Origin: an uncultured Bacillota bacterium
GTDB taxonomy: Bacteria; Bacillota_I; Bacilli_A; RF39; UBA660
DNA length: 45,635 bases
Assembly: GCA_947644695.1 (NCBI GenBank)
Contig: CANSAJ010000008.1
Span: 1-45,635 of the forward strand
Reading direction: 5' to 3'
Both the position numbers and the translations under genes were made by a program. Position 1 is the first letter of the stretch. Every line of letters starts with the position of its first letter. The notes under the pieces are model-generated. The model saw nothing but the letters and a program-made list of their open reading frames with translations, was not told where the DNA came from and searched no databases. Positions 34,082 through 42,596 of the stretch are shown piece after piece.

Positions 34082-34110
34082 TTTATATATGAAACTTAAA
34101 GTGGTATAAT
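34082..34110 (+). promoter_or_regulatory. Promoter of the LCP gene
   Basis: TTTATA (34082-34087), 17-base spacer, TATAAT (34105-34110) with TGG before it (extended -10). Confidence 0.75.
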
Positions 34111-34131
34111 TTATTTCCGAAGGAGAATACA

Positions 34132-36084
34132 ATGGGTAAATTAAAATTATATAAAATTATAACAGGAATACTATCAGTACTTTCTATACTTGCTTTAGGA
34201 AGTGCCATATATTCAATATACTTGTTAACAGGAGTAGAAACTTTTTATAGAATAATGATTTCATTACTATTAATACTTTTACTAATTACATCAGTATATT
34301 CAATGTTAGATAGTGTTAAATTCTTTAAAAAGAAAAAATTTATAATATCATCTATATGTACAGGTATACTAATTTTAATTGGATTTATAATTGCCATTGT
34401 AATTTTCTATGCATACTTAAAACTAAGTGACATGAGTACAGGAGATATAATCTACAAAACTTCATTAATCTCATTAGAAGAACAGAATAAAATATCTGAT
34501 TTAAAAGGTATAAAAATAGGAATGATCGACCATGAGGAAGATCCAGAAGGCTATATTTTACCAACTGAAGTCATTGAAAAATATAAACTAAAAGATAAAA
34601 ATGAAATTATAAAATACAGTGACACTATAACCTTAATGAGTGCTCTTATAAACAAAGAAGTAGATGCTATATTTGTAAGCTCTAAATATGAATCAATGTT
34701 TAAAAATATAGAAGGATTAAAAGAAGATCAAGAAATTTATGAAATAGCTTCATATGAAAAAAAATATAAAAAACCTGCCAGTGAAAAAACAGAAGAAGGC
34801 TCAAAAGTAAAATTAACAGAACCATTCACAGTATTATTATTAGGTGTTGATGAAGAAGGAGAAACATTTAATGGAGATACTATAATGTTAATATCATTTG
34901 ATCCTGAAACCCTACATGCTACAATGTTTAGTATACCGAGAGATACATATACAACAATATGCTCTGGTGGATTAACTAAAATAACACACTCTGGATGGGG
35001 TGGAACTAAATGTGTAGTACAAACAGTTGAAGATTTTACAGGCCTTGATGTTGACTATTATGTTAGAATTAACTTCAAAGGCGTAATAGACTTAGTAAAT
35101 GCTTTAGATGGTATAACTGTAGATGTTCCAATGGACTTTTGTGAATCAAACTCAGACAGACTAATTGGACCTGATTATGAAATATGCTTAAATAAAGGTG
35201 TACAAAAATTAAATGGTGAACAAGCTCTAGCATTAGCAAGACATAGAAAAACTCTTCCTTTAGGTGATTTCCAAAGAGGACAGAATCAACAACTAGTTGT
35301 TGAAGGTATGCTAAATCAAATAAAAACATTAAGAAGTCCAAACGACTTTTATAACGTGCTAAATATAGTGAGTAAAAACATAGATACAAGTATGTCAACA
35401 GATGAAATGCTATCATTTTATAACATAGGTAAATCTATAATAACTAAAGACTCTGATGCAAGTATAAATATAACTAAAACATTCTTGACTGGATATGACT
35501 TATATGTATATGAGGGATACTCTTATGCTTATACATTTCAATATTATAAACAAAGTCTAGATGCAATAATAAAAGCAATGAAAATAAACCTAAAACAATT
35601 AGAACAAGAAGAAATAAAAACAATTTCATTTAGCATAAATAAACCATATGAGAAAACAATTATTGGATATGAATACTATTCTGAACCAAGAAGAAGCTTA
35701 ATACCAGATTTCACTCAGTACTCTCTTGGAGGGGCTGAAACATGGGCATCAAGTAATGGATTCACAATCACAACAGAAACTGTAGAAAGTAATGATCCTT
35801 CTCATTATAATGGACAAATAATAGCCCAAAGTGTACATGATGGAGTACTTTTAGAAAAAGCACCAAAAAATATCGTGCTAAGTATAGTAAAAAAAGTTGA
35901 AGGAGAACCTTCAAAGCCTACCACACCAGAGAAACCAGATGATGAAGAACCAACAGTACCAGGATTACCTACTGACCCAGATATACCTGAAAATCCAGAT
36001 ACAACAAATCCTGGTGAAAACCCAGAAGAACCAGATAACTCAGGCGAAGATACAGATGAGGATAATGAAGATAATGAAAGTTAA
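34132..36084 (+). CDS. LytR-CpsA-Psr family glycopolymer ligase with extra extracellular domains
   Basis: 650 residues. Three N-terminal helices (about 6-30, 37-57, 66-92) are followed by a segment (about 105-215) that looks like part of a solute-binding fold: LKGIKIGMIDHEE, then TLMSALINKEVDAIFVSSKYE. The LCP domain (about 230-433) has LLLGVDEEG, FSIPRDTY, GITVDVPMDF and ARHRKT with the Arg and Asp residues that bind the lipid pyrophosphate. A PASTA-like domain (about 519-585) and an acidic Pro-rich tail follow. LCP enzymes move glycopolymers from undecaprenyl pyrophosphate to peptidoglycan; the TagO-like and exporter genes downstream fit this. The solute-binding-like insert between membrane and LCP is unusual. 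Confidence 0.9.
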   Translation: MGKLKLYKIITGILSVLSILALGSAIYSIYLLTGVETFYRIMISLLLILLLITSVYSMLDSVKFFKKKKFIISSICTGILILIGFIIAIVIFYAYLKLSDMSTGDIIYKTSLISLEEQNKISDLKGIKIGMIDHEEDPEGYILPTEVIEKYKLKDKNEIIKYSDTITLMSALINKEVDAIFVSSKYESMFKNIEGLKEDQEIYEIASYEKKYKKPASEKTEEGSKVKLTEPFTVLLLGVDEEGETFNGDTIMLISFDPETLHATMFSIPRDTYTTICSGGLTKITHSGWGGTKCVVQTVEDFTGLDVDYYVRINFKGVIDLVNALDGITVDVPMDFCESNSDRLIGPDYEICLNKGVQKLNGEQALALARHRKTLPLGDFQRGQNQQLVVEGMLNQIKTLRSPNDFYNVLNIVSKNIDTSMSTDEMLSFYNIGKSIITKDSDASINITKTFLTGYDLYVYEGYSYAYTFQYYKQSLDAIIKAMKINLKQLEQEEIKTISFSINKPYEKTIIGYEYYSEPRRSLIPDFTQYSLGGAETWASSNGFTITTETVESNDPSHYNGQIIAQSVHDGVLLEKAPKNIVLSIVKKVEGEPSKPTTPEKPDDEEPTVPGLPTDPDIPENPDTTNPGENPEEPDNSGEDTDEDNEDNES

Positions 36085-36085
36085 T

Positions 36086-36110
36086 AAGGACTACATTAGT
36101 AGTTCTTTTT
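36086..36110 (+). terminator. Terminator after the LCP gene
   Basis: AAGGACTAC (36086-36094) pairs with GTAGTTCTT (36099-36107), one G-U pair, followed by T run. Confidence 0.75.
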
Positions 36111-36111
36111 C

Positions 36112-36140
36112 TTCACATATTAAAATATACATGCTATAAT
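36112..36140 (+). promoter_or_regulatory. Promoter of the ligase/polymerase gene
   Basis: TTCACA (36112-36117), 17-base spacer, TATAAT (36135-36140) preceded by TGC. Confidence 0.7.
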
Positions 36141-36158
36141 TGGACATAAGGTGATAAC

Positions 36159-37550
36159 ATGAAAATAACAAAAAGAAGTGAATATTTAATAATTATATCG
36201 TTATACACAATTACTTTATTTTTAGGAGTAAGTACATTCTTTAACATAAATATTATTGATAAAATAAGATATGCACTAATTGTAATATTACCAGGACTAA
36301 TATCATTATCTATACTTATAGATAACATTAGAAATCTAAAAGTATTACTTAAACACAAATTTCCATTAATTATATATTTTTTAACACTTATTTGGTTTTT
36401 CCTAACTTTCTTATTTGGTATTAAAACTGGAATAGACTCTTTAAAAGGTTTTATTCACTATGGAGTATTACTAACTCTTATATTAGTCCTATTTAATTGC
36501 GATATTGACGAACCGCTTAGAAAAAAACTAAAAAAACATTTATTTTTATCGTTTGCAATATGTATGATATTAGGAATACTACAATACATAACTAGATATA
36601 ATTTAAACACGCTAAATAACGAAAAATATCCTGGAATCCTAGGTAGAATAAACTCTACATTTTATATTGCAACTACACTAGACAAATACATAGTAATAAT
36701 ATTCCCATTAATAACTTATGAATTATTAAATGACAAAGATAACAAATACTATAAACTCCTTTTAATATTATCTATGCTAGGAATAACATTTACTTTTTCA
36801 AGAAGTGGAGGACTAATATATTTAGTATTATGCTTCATATTCTTTATAGTAACATTATTTAAAAAACAATTTAAAAATAGCATCTTAATCGTCTTAATAG
36901 TTACTTGCATGATATTAATACCAGGCGCAAAATACTCAGTACAATCAGCTTTAGATTATGCATATGAAACAGTACATTTACCTAAAGTTTTACGAGTTAA
37001 CTTCCTAAAAATATTAGGTTCTGATATAGAACAAGTAGAACCAGGAAAATGTGCAGACGATGACTGTGTAGGAGATATTGAAGGCTCTAACTTCTTTAGA
37101 AAATATTATGAAAGTGTAGGAATAGCATTTATAAAAGAATATCCAATATTTGGTGTAGGAATTGGAAATGCAACATATTTATATGAAAATCAAAACGCTA
37201 AAGACTATTTAAAAAATGATAAAATAATAAGCGATAAATATCCTTATATGTATCCACATAACTGTTATATACAATTAACTGAAGAAACTGGAATAGTAGG
37301 AATAACTTTATTATTCACATTTATCTTATCACTAGCATTTATTAAACTAAAAAGAAGAAACATAAGAACAGACTTGTATGTAATACCTTTAATATTATTT
37401 GCACTTGCAATAGGTTGTATTACAGAAGGTTTATTCTATGCAAAGCAAGTTATATACTTATTTGGAATAAGTTATGCGCTGTATTGTAATTCTTATAACC
37501 TAAAAGAACTTAGCTCAATTGCAAAAGTAAATTCCAGTTTGAAAAAGTAA
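36159..37550 (+). CDS. O-antigen ligase/polymerase-like membrane protein (Wzy_C)
   Basis: A 463-residue protein with about 11 membrane helices. The Wzy_C/WaaL region is seen as TFSRSGGLIYL, a large external loop (about 270-365) with KEYPIFGVGIGN, then YMYPHNCYIQLTEETGIVG; the His in PHN is typical of these enzymes. They join or polymerise lipid-linked glycans on the outer face of the membrane. AGGTG precedes the ATG. The last nine or so residues (AKVNSSLKK) overlap a short tandem repeat that resembles an IS end, so the original C-terminus may have been replaced. Confidence 0.87.
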   Translation: MKITKRSEYLIIISLYTITLFLGVSTFFNINIIDKIRYALIVILPGLISLSILIDNIRNLKVLLKHKFPLIIYFLTLIWFFLTFLFGIKTGIDSLKGFIHYGVLLTLILVLFNCDIDEPLRKKLKKHLFLSFAICMILGILQYITRYNLNTLNNEKYPGILGRINSTFYIATTLDKYIVIIFPLITYELLNDKDNKYYKLLLILSMLGITFTFSRSGGLIYLVLCFIFFIVTLFKKQFKNSILIVLIVTCMILIPGAKYSVQSALDYAYETVHLPKVLRVNFLKILGSDIEQVEPGKCADDDCVGDIEGSNFFRKYYESVGIAFIKEYPIFGVGIGNATYLYENQNAKDYLKNDKIISDKYPYMYPHNCYIQLTEETGIVGITLLFTFILSLAFIKLKRRNIRTDLYVIPLILFALAIGCITEGLFYAKQVIYLFGISYALYCNSYNLKELSSIAKVNSSLKK

Positions 37551-37588
37551 TTTCCATAGTAATGATTTGTAAAAGTAGATTCTAGTTT
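37521..37588. repeat. Three ~20-bp repeats, possible IS-end scar
   Basis: GCAAAAGTAAATTCCAGTTT (37521), GAAAAAGTAATTTCCATAGT (37541) and GTAAAAGTAGATTCTAGTTT (37569): two in tandem and one after eight bases. Multiple copies of a 20-bp motif at one end are typical of some IS families, such as IS21. No transposase is nearby. The first copy lies in the end of the upstream coding region. Confidence 0.5.
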
Positions 37589-37641
37589 TTATAATTTGAG
37601 GACGAAATTTATTTTTACAGTTCAGCCCTGAAAAAATTAAG

Positions 37642-37670
37642 AAAGTCCCAAATATTTAGGACTTTTTTTT
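37642..37670 (+). terminator. Terminator
   Basis: AAAGTCC (37642-37648) pairs with GGACTTT (37659-37665), followed by a run of T. Confidence 0.85.
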
Positions 37671-37682
37671 GATATTCATACA

Positions 37683-37691
37683 TGATATAAT
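37683..37691 (+). promoter_or_regulatory. Extended -10 promoter of the acetyltransferase operon
   Basis: TGATATAAT, 17 bases before the ATG at 37709; the leader would be very short but AAAGGTG is included. Confidence 0.55.
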
Positions 37692-37708
37692 TTAATAAAG
37701 GTGAATTA

Positions 37709-38248
37709 ATGAAAAAACATGTTAAAAGACAACTACTAAGAATGAAAGTCTATTTAATATTCGATGCATTTAAAAGAACAAAATATTTAGTTAAAAATAA
37801 AGTTTTCTATAGTGTTGGAAATAACTTCTTTTTTCAACCACGAAAAATTCCAAGTGAACCTAAACTTATAAAATTTGGAAACAATGTAACAGTAGCAAGT
37901 AATGTAACATTTATAACTCATGATATAGTTCATCAAATATTAAATAATTTAGAAATAGGCATCTGGTTTGAATATAATGTAGGACCAATATCAATTGGCA
38001 ATAATGTATTTATTGGAAGTAATACAACCATACTACCTAATGTAAAGGTTGGAAACAATGTTGTGATAGGTGCTGGCAGCCTTATTACTAAAGATATACC
38101 AGATGGTAGTGTAGTCGCAGGAAACCCAGCTAAAATTATAACTACATTTGATAAATACCTAGAAAAAAGAATCGAACAAAACAAAAATATAATAAATAGT
38201 GATAATATAGATGAAATATGGACAAGATTTGAAAACAAAGAGGTGTAG
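37709..38248 (+). CDS. Hexapeptide-repeat acyltransferase (LbetaH, maltose/virginiamycin-type)
   Basis: A 179-residue soluble enzyme, basic at the N-terminus. Hexapeptide repeats build the left-handed beta helix: FGNNVTVASNVTF, ISIGNNVFIGSNTTILPNVKVGNNVVIGAGS, then VVAGNPAKII. THD at about residue 72 supplies the usual catalytic His. These enzymes transfer acetyl from acetyl-CoA to sugars. Four bases before the TagO-like gene and in an envelope cluster, it most likely acetylates a sugar of the surface polymer. Confidence 0.9.
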   Translation: MKKHVKRQLLRMKVYLIFDAFKRTKYLVKNKVFYSVGNNFFFQPRKIPSEPKLIKFGNNVTVASNVTFITHDIVHQILNNLEIGIWFEYNVGPISIGNNVFIGSNTTILPNVKVGNNVVIGAGSLITKDIPDGSVVAGNPAKIITTFDKYLEKRIEQNKNIINSDNIDEIWTRFENKEV

Positions 38249-38251
38249 TAA

Positions 38252-39289
38252 ATGAATATATATGTAAATGGATACAACGTATTTATAATAGTTGCAGTTA
38301 CATTTTTAGCATCAATAATATTTGTATTTATGTCACAAAAAATAGCTGAATATATAGGGGCTTTAGACATACCAAATCAAAGAAGTGCTCATAAAAAACC
38401 AACACCTTTGCTAGGAGGTATTGGAATATTCTTAGCATTTCTATTAGGCTATATGGTCTTTGGAGAAGAAAATACTTTAATGCTTTCTGTCCTAATGGCC
38501 TCATTCTTAATATTGTTGTTAGGAGTATTTGATGATATAAAACCTATTAAAGCTAGATACAAACTTGTAATGCATATCCTAGTTGCAACTATTGTAGTCT
38601 TCTATGGAGGTCTACAACTAACACACTTTGATCTCTTTGGATTCTCTCTTTATTTTGGCAGTTTTAGTCCTTATATAACTATGTTAATAATTGTGGGTAT
38701 AATAAATGCAATTAATTTAATAGATGGTTTAGATGGATTATGTGCAGGAGTTTCTTCTATATATTTTCTAACAATTGGAGTAATAGCTTTAATACTTAAT
38801 AATCATGGAGGTCTAGATATAATATTATCTTTTATAATGCTAGGTTCAACACTTGGATTTCTAATATTTAACTTTCCTCCAGCAAAAATATTTATGGGAG
38901 ACACCGGTAGTACATTCTTAGGATTAATGATAAGCGTAATTATGCTTTTAGGCTTTAAAACTATAACATTAACTTCATTATTAATACCTTCAATACTTTT
39001 AATATTACCGATAACAGATACATTATTTGCAATAATAAGAAGAACAATAAACAAAAAACCTATTGGTGAAGCAGATAAAGAACATATTCATCATCAGCTA
39101 TTGAAAAGATTAAGCACAAGAAAAACAGTTCTAGTTATTTATGGAGTAAACATATTATTTAGTATAATAACAATATTTTATGCACTAGGGAAAAGAGAAG
39201 AAATGGCAATCTTTTATATAATTTTATTATTCATAATACTATTCTTAATATTTAAAACAAATGTAATATTTAAAAAGGAGAAAAAATGA
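38252..39289 (+). CDS. tagO: Undecaprenyl-phosphate GlcNAc-1-phosphate transferase (TagO/WecA-like)
   Basis: A 345-residue polytopic membrane enzyme that starts lipid-linked glycan synthesis by moving a sugar-1-phosphate from a UDP-sugar to undecaprenyl phosphate. Motifs of the family: SAHKKPTPLLGGIGI, GVFDDIKP with the Asp pair, NLIDGLDGLCAG, FMGDTGSTFLG, and the HIHHQLLKR loop specific for WecA/TagO as against MraY. About ten helices. AGGTG precedes the ATG. gpsA follows with an ATGA overlap. The exact sugar is probably GlcNAc by family. Confidence 0.93.
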   Translation: MNIYVNGYNVFIIVAVTFLASIIFVFMSQKIAEYIGALDIPNQRSAHKKPTPLLGGIGIFLAFLLGYMVFGEENTLMLSVLMASFLILLLGVFDDIKPIKARYKLVMHILVATIVVFYGGLQLTHFDLFGFSLYFGSFSPYITMLIIVGIINAINLIDGLDGLCAGVSSIYFLTIGVIALILNNHGGLDIILSFIMLGSTLGFLIFNFPPAKIFMGDTGSTFLGLMISVIMLLGFKTITLTSLLIPSILLILPITDTLFAIIRRTINKKPIGEADKEHIHHQLLKRLSTRKTVLVIYGVNILFSIITIFYALGKREEMAIFYIILLFIILFLIFKTNVIFKKEKK

Positions 39290-40257
39290 AAATATGTATA
39301 CTAGGTGGAGGTGCATACGGACTAGCACTTGCAAGCATATTTAATAAAAATAAACATAATGTAATTGTATGGACTCACAGTAAAGAAGAAGAAAAAGAAT
39401 TAGAAAAAACAAGAACAACTGACAAAATAAAAAATTATACTATCCCAAAATCTATATCAATAACTTCAAGCTTAAAAAGAGCAGTAAAAAATTCTACATT
39501 AGTAGTTATCGCAGTACCCGCACATGCTGTAAACGAAGTTTCAGAGAAACTAAGTGAACATATCACTAAAGATATGCATATATTAATCGCAACAAAAGGT
39601 ATAGAAAATGACACATGTGCATTCTTAACAGATGTAGTAGAAAGATACATTAACACAAATAAAATTGCTGTAATATCAGGTCCATCATTTGCAAGTGACA
39701 TAGTAAAAGAAATACCTATCGGTCTATCTCTTGCTACGACAAACTCTAGAACAAAAAACATGATAAAAGCACTGATAGAAAACGATAACGTTAAAACCCG
39801 TGATACATTAGATATAATAGGTGTTGAAATATGTGGGTCCATAAAAAATGTAATGGCAATTGCCTCTGGTATGTTAGAAGGAATGAAAGTAACAGATTCA
39901 ACTAAAGCATTATTTTTAACAGAAGCATTAAATGATATAAAAGAACTAATAGAAGCACTAGGCGGAAACCGAAAAACTATTCTCTCTTTTGCAGGATTCG
40001 GTGATATATTAATGACTTGTACGAGTACTAATAGCAGAAACTTTACTTATGGTAAACTTATTGGAGAAGGTAAAATAAAAGAAGCAGAAAAATATGCAAA
40101 TAATACAACTGTTGAAGGATTATATACTTTAAAATCTATAAAAGAATTAATAAAAAGAGAAAAAGTAAAAATGCCTATAGTAGATTTAATAAGCGATATT
40201 ATATGTAATAACAAAAATAAAGAAGAAATGTTAAGCTTTTTAATTGAAAAAAAATAA
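39286..40257 (+). CDS. gpsA: Glycerol-3-phosphate dehydrogenase [NAD(P)+]
   Basis: A 323-residue cytoplasmic enzyme that reduces dihydroxyacetone phosphate to sn-glycerol 3-phosphate, the backbone of phospholipids and glycerol-phosphate polymers. The Rossmann motif is GGGAYGLALA (residues 6-15); AVPAHAV, ATKGIEN, SGPSFASDI, GSIKNVMAIASGM (catalytic Lys) and SFAGFGDILMTC are family words. It starts within the stop of the TagO-like gene (ATGA). GGAG lies just upstream. It supplies precursor to the PlsC pair, PssA and the MdoB-like enzyme. Confidence 0.96.
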   Translation: MKICILGGGAYGLALASIFNKNKHNVIVWTHSKEEEKELEKTRTTDKIKNYTIPKSISITSSLKRAVKNSTLVVIAVPAHAVNEVSEKLSEHITKDMHILIATKGIENDTCAFLTDVVERYINTNKIAVISGPSFASDIVKEIPIGLSLATTNSRTKNMIKALIENDNVKTRDTLDIIGVEICGSIKNVMAIASGMLEGMKVTDSTKALFLTEALNDIKELIEALGGNRKTILSFAGFGDILMTCTSTNSRNFTYGKLIGEGKIKEAEKYANNTTVEGLYTLKSIKELIKREKVKMPIVDLISDIICNNKNKEEMLSFLIEKK

Positions 40258-40262
40258 CTATC

Positions 40263-40294
40263 AAAGAGACCTCTGTAATCAGTTGTCTTTTTTT
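40263..40294 (+). terminator. Terminator after gpsA
   Basis: AAAGAGAC (40263-40270) pairs with GTCTTTTT (40285-40292), one G-U pair, 14-base loop, T run following. Confidence 0.55.
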
Positions 40295-40310
40295 CTTTTT
40301 ATAGTATAAT
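40283..40310 (+). promoter_or_regulatory. Promoter of the phosphoglycerol transferase gene
   Basis: TTGTCT (40283-40288), 16-base spacer, TATAAT (40305-40310). It overlaps the preceding terminator. Confidence 0.6.
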
Positions 40311-40339
40311 AATCTTAGTTAAACCTTGAGGTAAAAAGA

Positions 40340-41872
40340 ATGAAAGATAAAAATAAAAATTTAAAAAAACTTGAGTTGATTTTATCAATAATAATATTAA
40401 TAATAGCAAATATCATATTCTGTATTAGTTATTATATAATAACTATTTTGAAAGAAGTAAATTTCTATGAACTACTTTACTATTTTTCTAATGATACAAG
40501 TGGAACAGGTCCAAGCATAATAATAGATGGAATAAAATCTTGCTTTTTTGTATTTATACTATTAATGATACTACTTATATTTCCTATATCAAAAATAAAT
40601 AATACTAATATATATGTAAAACTTAAAAATAAAAAGAAAACAATTTACCCAACAATATTTAACAAATACAAATTATTATATTCACTAATTATTTTAGCTT
40701 TAAGTATAATAGTTATTGGTAAAACTATTAACTTTGATGAGTATTATGAAAACAGCAGAAAAAGTACATATATTTATGAAAAATATTATGTAGACACTAA
40801 CAAGACTAAAATAGAATTTCCAAATAAAAAAAGAAACTTAATATTACTTTACTTAGAAAGTATGGAAAGTTCATTAGTATCCAAAGAAAATGGAGGAGCT
40901 TTTGAAAAATCCATAATTCCTGAACTAGAAACACTTGCTCTAGAAAATTTAAATTTCTCTAACACAAATAAAATAGGAGGAGCCTATAATCTTAGTTTAA
41001 CAAGTTGGACTATGGCTTCAACTGTAGCAACTACTACAGGAACTCCAATTTATACAAAAAAGAATAAAGGAAGCAAAAACGAAAATAAATTCATGCCAAA
41101 CATAAATGCTCTAGGAGACGTTCTAAAAGAAAATGGTTATAATCTAGAAATAATACAAGGTTCAGACATTAATTTTTCTGGAGTAGACGAATACTACAAA
41201 ACTCATGGTAATTATAAAATGTTTGACCTTAACACTGCAAAAGAAAAAGGATACATAAGTGAAAACTATTATAAATGGTGGGGATATGAAGACTCTAAAC
41301 TATTCGAATACTCTAAAAAAGAAATAGAAGAACTAGCAAGTAAAGATGAACCATTTGCAATATCAATATTTACTATGGATACACATTTTAAAGATGGCTA
41401 TTTAGATGAATCATGTCCTGTAAAATATGATAATAAACTATCTAATGTTTATGCTTGCTCATCATATATGATTAATGAATTCATGAGTTGGCTCAAGATA
41501 CAAGACTTTTATGAAAATACAACAATAGTAGTAATAGGCGATCACCTAACCATGCAAAATGAATATTATAATGACTATCCAGACTACAATAGAACTATCT
41601 ATAATGCATTTATAAATTCTGTAAATGATACTACAAATAATAAAAATAGAGAATTTTCATCTCTAGACTTATACCCAACAATATTATCAAGCATAGGAGC
41701 AAAAATAGAAGGAAATAAATTAGGCTTTGGAGTTAATCTATTCTCAGATGAAAAGACAATGATTGAAATTTTAGGAAAAGAAATATTTGACACAGAATTA
41801 CTAAAATACTCTAAATATTATAAAGAGCAAATACTAAAAGATGTTTTACTTGACACATTAGGCCATGAATAA
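40340..41872 (+). CDS. Sulfatase-fold phosphoglycerol transferase (MdoB/OpgB, LtaS-like)
   Basis: 510 residues. Three or so N-terminal helices (about 12-38, 58-80, 112-130) precede an extracellular sulfatase-like domain. ILLYLESMESS holds the first metal Glu; LTSWTMASTVATTTGTP carries the nucleophile Thr, in the wording of E. coli MdoB; GSDINFSG, FTMDTHFKDG and VVIGDHLTM complete the metal site (Asp-His near the end). Such enzymes take phosphoglycerol from phosphatidylglycerol and add it to glycans or lipoteichoic acid. It lies after gpsA and before pssA, both glycerolipid genes. Whether the acceptor is a teichoic acid or another glycan is not shown. Confidence 0.88.
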   Translation: MKDKNKNLKKLELILSIIILIIANIIFCISYYIITILKEVNFYELLYYFSNDTSGTGPSIIIDGIKSCFFVFILLMILLIFPISKINNTNIYVKLKNKKKTIYPTIFNKYKLLYSLIILALSIIVIGKTINFDEYYENSRKSTYIYEKYYVDTNKTKIEFPNKKRNLILLYLESMESSLVSKENGGAFEKSIIPELETLALENLNFSNTNKIGGAYNLSLTSWTMASTVATTTGTPIYTKKNKGSKNENKFMPNINALGDVLKENGYNLEIIQGSDINFSGVDEYYKTHGNYKMFDLNTAKEKGYISENYYKWWGYEDSKLFEYSKKEIEELASKDEPFAISIFTMDTHFKDGYLDESCPVKYDNKLSNVYACSSYMINEFMSWLKIQDFYENTTIVVIGDHLTMQNEYYNDYPDYNRTIYNAFINSVNDTTNNKNREFSSLDLYPTILSSIGAKIEGNKLGFGVNLFSDEKTMIEILGKEIFDTELLKYSKYYKEQILKDVLLDTLGHE

Positions 41873-41911
41873 GTAAATGAATATAAAGAAAACCAAATTG
41901 TGAAAAAAATG

Positions 41912-41920
41912 TGATATAAT
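41912..41920 (+). promoter_or_regulatory. Extended -10 promoter of pssA
   Basis: TGATATAAT, 21 bases before the ATG at 41941, with no clear -35 at normal spacing. Confidence 0.55.
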
Positions 41921-41940
41921 AAAAAAGAAAGCGGTGAAGT

Positions 41941-42558
41941 ATGAAAATAATAGGTGTATATAGAAAATGTGATTTTGTAACTATGTTAGGAACTTGCTTT
42001 GCAGTAACAGGAATAATATTTGCATATAATTTAAAAACAACATTTGCAGTATTTTGTTTGATATTCGCAGCTATATGCGATGCATTTGATGGAGTTGTAG
42101 CAAGAAGATTCAGAGGATTAAAAGACCAAGAAATATATGGCATAGAACTAGATTCTTTAAGTGATGCAATTAGCTTTGGAGTTCTTCCTATGATGATAGT
42201 ATTAAACCTAACTATTCATAATATTTATACCTATGCTATTAGTATATTCTTTGTATTATGTGGAGTAATCAGATTAGCTTACTTTAACATGATAACAACA
42301 ACTAAAAAAAGTAATGGTAAAGAATTTATAGGACTACCTATAACTGCAAGTGCTATAATAATACCTACTATATATTTCTTATCATTTCTTATAAAAGCAA
42401 AATACAAAGTAATACTTTTCCCTGTAACTTTATTAATAACAGGAATACTATTTGTATTTCCATTTAAATTAAGAAAACCAACTGGAAGAGAAAAAGCAAT
42501 ATTAAGCGCTTTAGGTTTAATTGGAATTATAATTGCAATAATAAAAATATATTCTTAA
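41941..42558 (+). CDS. pssA: CDP-diacylglycerol--serine O-phosphatidyltransferase
   Basis: A 205-residue membrane enzyme making phosphatidylserine from CDP-diacylglycerol and serine. The CDP-alcohol phosphatidyltransferase signature is complete: Asp47, Asp50-Gly51, Ala54-Arg55, Gly67, Asp71, Asp75, read as CDAFDGVVARR and GIELDSLSDAISFG. The words LDSLSDAISFG are those of the serine-specific group. About six helices. GGTGAAG precedes the ATG. No decarboxylase is in the window, so whether phosphatidylethanolamine is made cannot be told. Confidence 0.92.
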   Translation: MKIIGVYRKCDFVTMLGTCFAVTGIIFAYNLKTTFAVFCLIFAAICDAFDGVVARRFRGLKDQEIYGIELDSLSDAISFGVLPMMIVLNLTIHNIYTYAISIFFVLCGVIRLAYFNMITTTKKSNGKEFIGLPITASAIIIPTIYFLSFLIKAKYKVILFPVTLLITGILFVFPFKLRKPTGREKAILSALGLIGIIIAIIKIYS

Positions 42559-42572
42559 AAGAGTATATTTTT
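42544..42572 (+). terminator. Terminator with pssA stop in the loop
   Basis: AAAATATATTCT (42544-42555) pairs with AGAGTATATTTT (42560-42571), one wobble pair. The TAA stop (42556-42558) is in the four-base loop. Confidence 0.7.
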
Positions 42573-42596
42573 ATATTATAAGAAATAGGTGAATAA

